Positions 6,301-7,758 of a stretch of 7,758 nucleotides of DNA are shown here, one piece after another; position 1 is the stretch's first letter; each line of letters begins with the position of its first letter. Under the pieces are notes generated by a model. The model was not told where the DNA came from and did no database searches. It was given only the letters and a program-made list of their open reading frames with translations. Both the position numbers and the translations under genes were made by a program. The stretch is from Actinoplanes rectilineatus (GTDB lineage: Bacteria > Actinomycetota > Actinomycetes > Mycobacteriales > Micromonosporaceae): positions 1 through 7,758 of the forward strand of contig NZ_JZKF01000161.1 of the NCBI RefSeq assembly GCF_000962825.1, written 5' to 3'.

Positions 6301-7758
6301 TGTCCTGCGGGCCGGTCTCCGTGGCGGCCGGCCCCTCGACGGGGGTGACCGGCGACGACGACGGCTGCCGCACCGGTGCCCGCGACGGGGTGTGCGGGTT
6401 GGTCGCCAGCGCCTGGTGCGTCTTGCCGGCCACCTTGACCAGCGTCGACCGGGTCTCCTTCGGGAGATCCTTGAAGTCGTTGAGCAGGTTCGTCCGGGTG
6501 GTCGGGCTGATCGGCTCGACACTCTGGAAGGCGAGCCGGGTCAGGCCGTCGACCCGGTTGACGCCGGCGTCCGGGTAGAACGTCTGGATGTAGTTCTGGA
6601 CCTGCTTCTTCCAGGTCTCCCGGTCGGCGTGACTCTGCGGGATGCCGTCCGGGCGGGTCGCGTCGTAGTTCTGCAGCAGCCGGCCGGCCCGGGTCTCCAG
6701 CGACACGTCCGGGTCGAACGCGCCGAACGCGAGCAGGGTGTCGGTGTCGTCGGCGCCGAAGAGACGCTGCTTGGCGACCGACTGGGCGAGCCCGCGGCCC
6801 TCCTTCGAGGTGTACTTCAGTTCGCCCTCGGGCTCGTTGCGTACCCCGAAGGTGATGTTGTTCTCGAGGCTGGGATTGTCCAGCCGGACGAACGTGTTCG
6901 GCTCGGGCATGTACACCGAGCGCGGGTCCACGCCGGCCATCGCCTTACGGACCTCACGGTCCCGGTGGTTCGCCTGCCTGACCTGATCGGAGGCGTTCTC
7001 GAGGGTGTAGCCGCCGCTGAGGATCTGAACCTCGCCACGGTCGGCGATGGCGGCGTCGGCCTTGTTGAACAGGGCGTCCATCGACGCGACGTCGGCGTCC
7101 CCGGTGTGCAGGAAGGTGGGATTGGCGCCGGCCTGCTCCTGCAGGTCCTGCAACATCTGCTCGGCGTTCGGGTGCCGCACGATCGATTCCCGGATGGCGG
7201 CGTACGGGATGGTGTCCTGGCCCGGGGCGTCGTTCGGTCCGATCCGGGAGTTGTTCCAGGAGAAGCCGACCACGGTGACCGGGAACGGCGGGTTGGCGTT
7301 GCGGACCTGGTCGACCGCGTTCTGGATGGCGGTGTCCGAGAATGATCGACCGAACCCGTTGACGCCGATGACCAGGCCGAAACGGCCGTCCGACGTTCCG
7401 GGACGGAAGCCCTGGGCGTACGCATCGATGATGTCTTGGATGTCGTCGTCGGGGGTCGCCGGAACCGTGGCGAGGTAGGCCGGTTTGTCGGCGGTCTCCG
7501 GGTTGCGCGGACCGAGCCGTCCCACGGTGACCGGGGTGCCGACCTGCTTGAACTGGTAGGTGCGGAGCGCGTCCTGGAACGGCTGGCTGCCCTTGCCGGG
7601 AAGCATGGTCGGCCGGTTGTTCTGGGGCGCGGCCGAGTCGGTGTGCACGTCGTTGCGGAGTGTGTTCGCCGGGGTGAGGTTGTTGACCGGTCCGGCGGTG
7701 TCCGAGACGTTCTGGATGAGTTGCAGGTCTTTGTCGTGCAGGTAGCGGGTGGGGCCGT
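1..7758 (-). CDS. Giant multidomain protein, internal fragment open at both ends (lonely-Cys / polymorphic-toxin-like)
   Basis: The complement strand is open for 2,585 codons (bases 7756 to 2) without a stop; start and end lie outside the window. The frame is real because it gives coherent protein: hydrophobic strands such as FGLVIGVNGFG, repeated domains, acidic and Pro-rich linkers, Ala-rich helices, and G/C at nearly all third codon positions. Local residue 1 is taken as bases 7754-7756. Modules in order: GT-A-like (about 55-315), helical tail and linker, GT-A-like with helical insert (about 520-950), degenerate OTU-like (about 1008-1213), acidic repeats, caspase-like with H1304 and C1343 (about 1265-1410), coiled coil (about 1430-1738), HSLYEVL region (about 1806-2235), Cys-less caspase-like copy (about 2264-2385), and a third GT-A-like start (from about 2459). 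There is a single Cys in the whole fragment. I see no signal peptide or membrane segment, but the N-terminus is missing. The function is unknown; a secreted toxin, effector or giant surface protein is inferred from the domain mix. Confidence 0.95.
395..538 (-). other. Gln- and Pro/Ser/Thr-rich linker
   Basis: A short Gln run in HFAQQQQQREQAPEP is followed by AASPHTPSQAPRSRTTPTAA. It separates the Cys-less caspase-like copy from the third GT-A-like module. It shares the PHTPS-x-AP phrase with the linker at bases 6374-6397, which lies between the first two GT-A-like modules. Confidence 0.7.
600..965 (-). other. Second caspase-like copy, Cys replaced by Ser (likely inactive)
   Basis: This region aligns along its length with the domain at bases 3524-3960. 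PITAERIAARITADP matches VTPAQLAAQIRADG; PITLVISDSGT matches PVVLIVCDTAV; LAQQLADRLPGTEVHAPDG matches FAAQLARELPGVKIIAPNG; and PVWTTRGGEAFVST matches TVWSGPTGHAVVTE. YGPDGRPK also matches GPDGEPL. The Cys position is Ser2321 (794-796). The His-Gly is gone: the strand here reads GHYVLVPDTAPD (902-919). With both catalytic positions changed it is unlikely to be a cysteine protease and may serve as a structural or binding copy. Confidence 0.7.
1050..2338 (-). other. Unrecognised alpha/beta region ending in HSLYEVL motif
   Basis: The first part is helical: QQFERRLGNHLSQ, KVAARLNEVLNAARAK, REVMTALYNAAYYNKK and TTFKLLALDIIRNKDWN. A beta-rich part follows: FNLIARFG, VRGPYAVTPRQLRL, GPFTVDVMSSEDVPLDQVKY and ASVSVEFGPEVDGKPTV. 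It ends with WVSGRGFYRLD, IPVTSGTSLTAARLL (SGTS at 1277-1288), ERDFLAATTAWMLAADNHSL and YEVLRGAEL (His2197, 1166-1168). The closing segment has a well-formed helix with His in a DNHSLYEVL context, which looks like a conserved functional site. I recall similar phrases in other giant actinobacterial proteins but cannot name the family. An Arg/STS/Glu ADP-ribosyltransferase reading was considered and not accepted. Confidence 0.4.
2340..2407 (-). other. Pro-rich linker
   Basis: A short low-complexity run including MAPFGTPSPQPPAPLRP connects the acidic repeats to the next folded region. It has no motif of its own. Confidence 0.65.
2408..2515 (-). repeat. Two tandem 18-residue acidic repeats
   Basis: Copy 1 (2462-2515) reads DTDSDLEPPADLMAEVTL and copy 2 (2408-2461) reads DDSDSDSGPPSDLLVEST. 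Both have an Asp/Ser run, then a Pro-Pro turn, then a short amphipathic D-L-(L/M)-x-E segment. They directly follow the coiled coil. Like the DMFG repeats near 4 kb, they join an acidic tether to a short hydrophobic motif, although the motif is different. Confidence 0.75.
2545..3470 (-). other. Long Ala-rich coiled-coil region
   Basis: About 300 residues are almost entirely helical: rich in Ala, Asp, Arg, Gln and Leu, with few aromatic residues and few Gly. Examples are TRMAAAIDQLAGWAQSDA, ATEAQQRADRAAQAAADADA, SEHLSESRDLLADLDTLGAD and AHLDAAHESLTESENRLTDV. Small breaks (NRAGTTPG, ALPPGPQQ, FREPESND) divide it into several helices. It is best read as a rod or stalk of coiled coils or helical bundles that holds the caspase-like domain away from the following module. 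No catalytic motif is visible. Confidence 0.7.
3524..3960 (-). other. Caspase-like (clan CD / C80-like) domain holding the only Cys in the window
   Basis: The domain reads RYHVFGHGEPYAL, then VTPAQLAAQIRADG, PVVLIVCDTAV, FAAQLARELPGVKIIAPNG, TVWSGPTGHAVV and GYRFVQFETP. A hydrophobic strand ending in His-Gly (H1304, bases 3845-3847) is followed 39 residues later by a second strand ending in Cys (C1343, 3728-3730). That is the His/Cys dyad layout of clan CD peptidases, including the C80 autoprocessing domain of MARTX and clostridial toxins. It fits an autoprotease that releases neighbouring modules. The fold call is inference. The name 'lonely Cys domain' in RefSeq for giant actinobacterial proteins may describe this same domain. 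A second copy lies at bases 600-965. Confidence 0.55.
4004..4108 (-). repeat. Two tandem acidic repeats with DMFG core
   Basis: There are two consecutive copies: QDADSDDDGLGFDMFGD (4058-4108) and QDADDSDDDRGGMDMFGS (4004-4057). They are 17 and 18 residues long. The shared frame is a run of Asp/Ser followed by Gly and a hydrophobic DMFG tetrapeptide. The DNA copies are also similar, which suggests a fairly recent duplication. The block sits between the OTU-like and the caspase-like domains. A hydrophobic motif inside an acidic flexible tether could be a docking site; Asp-rich loops can also bind calcium. Neither is shown. Confidence 0.85.
4115..4735 (-). other. OTU-like domain, apparently catalytically dead
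   Basis: The core reads SLQPGSLYHAIADVL (around bases 4526-4567), then TTPESLR and a helical middle. It continues with AAHDVVELAAATGTRVALTV, a Gly/Asn turn, ARPLGRVELQRT and GQVTYAPYTP. OTU-family cysteine proteases have an N-terminal D-G-x-C-L/F-x-x-A helix, an ES-LR segment, a hydrophobic strand that handles 'LA...tg..I.l', and a C-terminal HY. The order matches. However, the Cys position is Ser1069 (4550-4552), and where a His-Tyr would be expected there is Thr-Tyr (4142-4147). If the match is right, this is a degenerate or structural copy. The assignment is inference; no profile search was done. Confidence 0.35.
4735..4835 (-). other. Pro/Ala-rich linker before the OTU-like domain
   Basis: This short low-complexity stretch reads VPAVSLPAPGAAPAPEPPPA and ends in DKETFTG. 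It separates the second GT-A-like module from the OTU-like region and has no structure or motif of its own. Confidence 0.65.
4900..6190 (-). other. GT-A glycosyltransferase-like module 2, with DFDD motif and helical insert
   Basis: The module has the same motif order as module 1 but is strongly diverged. It starts with the strand IGFVVNSMMP (from base 6163), then VAFVFGVNTTDP and the helix AFQEKIAEAGRIVENLAEQG. Next come VPVAVNGYAVG and FPYGRTRNQV (F619, bases 5873-5902), then YISIQDFDDG with D660-F-D662-D663 (5765-5794). MISGGY (S703, 5639-5656) and SPEPNLFVDG (5324-5353) follow. In GT-A enzymes, an Arg/Asn helix before a strand ending in DxD binds the sugar nucleotide and metal; I infer the same here. 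The part after SPEPN contains helices such as GAEFLMLSETLHESYG and may complete the acceptor side. No named family was recognised, and both fold and activity are untested. Confidence 0.5.
5400..5638 (-). other. Charged helical (coiled-coil-like) insertion within GT-A-like module 2
   Basis: Between SGGY and PEPN the second module has about 100 residues where the first has 37. The extra sequence is strongly charged and helical: ALVERTRERLEQRVDEHDQK, ITELEAKDDAESAKELTVER and LKLKAAQSGLERL, with Leu/Val spaced roughly every three to four residues. It probably forms a helical hairpin projecting from the fold. In other GT-A enzymes such inserts can bind partners or membranes; its role here is unknown. 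Confidence 0.6.
6262..6424 (-). other. Pro/Ser/Thr-rich interdomain linker
   Basis: This is low-complexity sequence rich in Pro, Ser, Thr and Ala between the first and second GT-A-like modules. It contains PHTPSRAP at bases 6374-6397 and runs on through QPSSSPVTPVEGP. It has no predicted structure by eye and is best read as a flexible linker. A near-identical phrase, PHTPSQAP, occurs in the linker before the third module at bases 446-469. Confidence 0.7.
6425..6810 (-). other. Helical tail of GT-A-like module 1
   Basis: This stretch follows the GT-like core. It contains amphipathic, mostly helical sequence such as AQSVAKQRLFGADD, LLAFGAFDPDVSLETRAGRL, WKKQVQNYIQTFYPDAGV and NLLNDFKDLPKETRSTLVKV. 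It has no Cys, no obvious catalytic motif and no membrane segment. It could be the C-terminal helical cap of the preceding module, or a separate small helical domain. The equivalent stretch after module 2 (bases 4900-5240) is also mixed helical and carries a similar PQSHA phrase (compare GIPQSHADR here with FLPQSHAVP there). I do not recognise a family. Confidence 0.45.
6810..7594 (-). other. GT-A glycosyltransferase-like module 1, with candidate DxD motif
   Basis: The block opens with KGSQPFQ and YQFKQVGTPVTVGRLG, followed by an acidic turn (TPDDD). It then shows alternating strands and helices: FGLVIGVNGFG (bases 7349-7381), FPVTVVGFSWNNSR, IPYAAIRESIVRHP (7172-7210), and FLHTGDADV with D220-A-D222 at 7091-7099. 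After that come ILSGGY (S247) and MPEPNTFVRLD (6878-6910). A hydrophobic strand, then a helix with a conserved Arg, then a strand ending in DxD is the layout of GT-A nucleotide-sugar transferases, where the DxD binds metal and the sugar nucleotide. I infer the fold from this pattern only; no named family was recognised. Another nucleotide-binding alpha/beta fold is possible. The first 127 residues are repeated at the left end of the window. Confidence 0.5.
7213..7594 (-). repeat. Long direct repeat, copy A (mate at 1-382, spacing 7,212 bp)
   Basis: Bases 7213-7594 correspond to bases 1-382 at a constant offset of 7,212 bp, exactly 2,404 codons. Over the first 60 bp there are about 7 differences. 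Substitutions are scattered, while length and reading frame are preserved. The repeat covers the N-terminal part of the GT-A-like module. It is an internal gene duplication, not an insertion sequence; no terminal inverted repeats or target-site duplications were seen. Confidence 0.85.

Noticed and set aside
464..7345. Plus-strand open frame of about 2,293 codons as a coding gene
   Set aside because: Its product is Arg/Gly/Val-rich with no coherent domains, while the minus strand in the same register gives repeated domains, clear strands and helices, and proper linkers. It is the antisense shadow of the real gene.
1..7594. The pair of long repeats as a mobile element or IS copies
   Set aside because: The repeats are in frame within a coding domain, diverged by scattered substitutions, and have no terminal inverted repeats or transposase.

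Overview
The window is high-GC DNA with almost every codon ending in G or C, which fits an actinomycete (Micromonosporaceae such as Actinoplanes, or Streptomyces-like; the assignment to a family is a guess). It contains one thing: the middle of a single giant gene on the minus strand. Reading the complement in the register that ends at base 2, I found no stop codon across all 2,585 codons, and both ends of the gene lie outside the window. No RNA gene, mobile element, promoter, terminator or second gene is visible, and there is no intergenic DNA.

In protein order (from base 7758 down to base 1) the encoded chain is built as follows. (1) A GT-A glycosyltransferase-like module with a candidate DxD motif (about 7594-6810). 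(2) A helical tail and a Pro/Ser/Thr linker (6810-6262). (3) A second, diverged GT-A-like module with a DFDD motif and a charged helical insertion (about 6190-4900). (4) A Pro/Ala linker, then an OTU-like fold with an apparently missing catalytic Cys and His (about 4735-4115). (5) Two tandem acidic repeats carrying the tetrapeptide DMFG (4004-4108). (6) A caspase-like (clan CD/C80-like) domain with a His-Gly and a Cys motif (3524-3960). (7) A roughly 300-residue Ala-rich coiled-coil region (2545-3470). (8) Two acidic DSD/PP repeats and a Pro-rich linker (2340-2515). (9) An unrecognised alpha/beta region ending in an HSLYEVL motif (1050-2340). (10) A second caspase-like copy in which the Cys is Ser (600-965). 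(11) A Gln/Pro-rich linker, then the start of a third GT-A-like module that is about 80% identical to the first (1-382).

The most striking fact is that the chain has exactly one cysteine in 2,585 residues, and it sits at the nucleophile position of the caspase-like domain. RefSeq uses the name 'lonely Cys domain' for domains in very large actinobacterial proteins; I recall that name from memory and could not check it here.

The third module repeats the first with a gap-free spacing of 7,212 bp (2,404 codons), so the gene looks like a modular giant built from multi-domain blocks. The mixture of GT-A-like, protease-like and coiled-coil parts recalls large toxins or effectors such as the clostridial glucosylating toxins, which pair a GT domain with a C80 autoprocessing protease. 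That reading is inference. The fold assignments rest on motif patterns only and need profile or structure searches.
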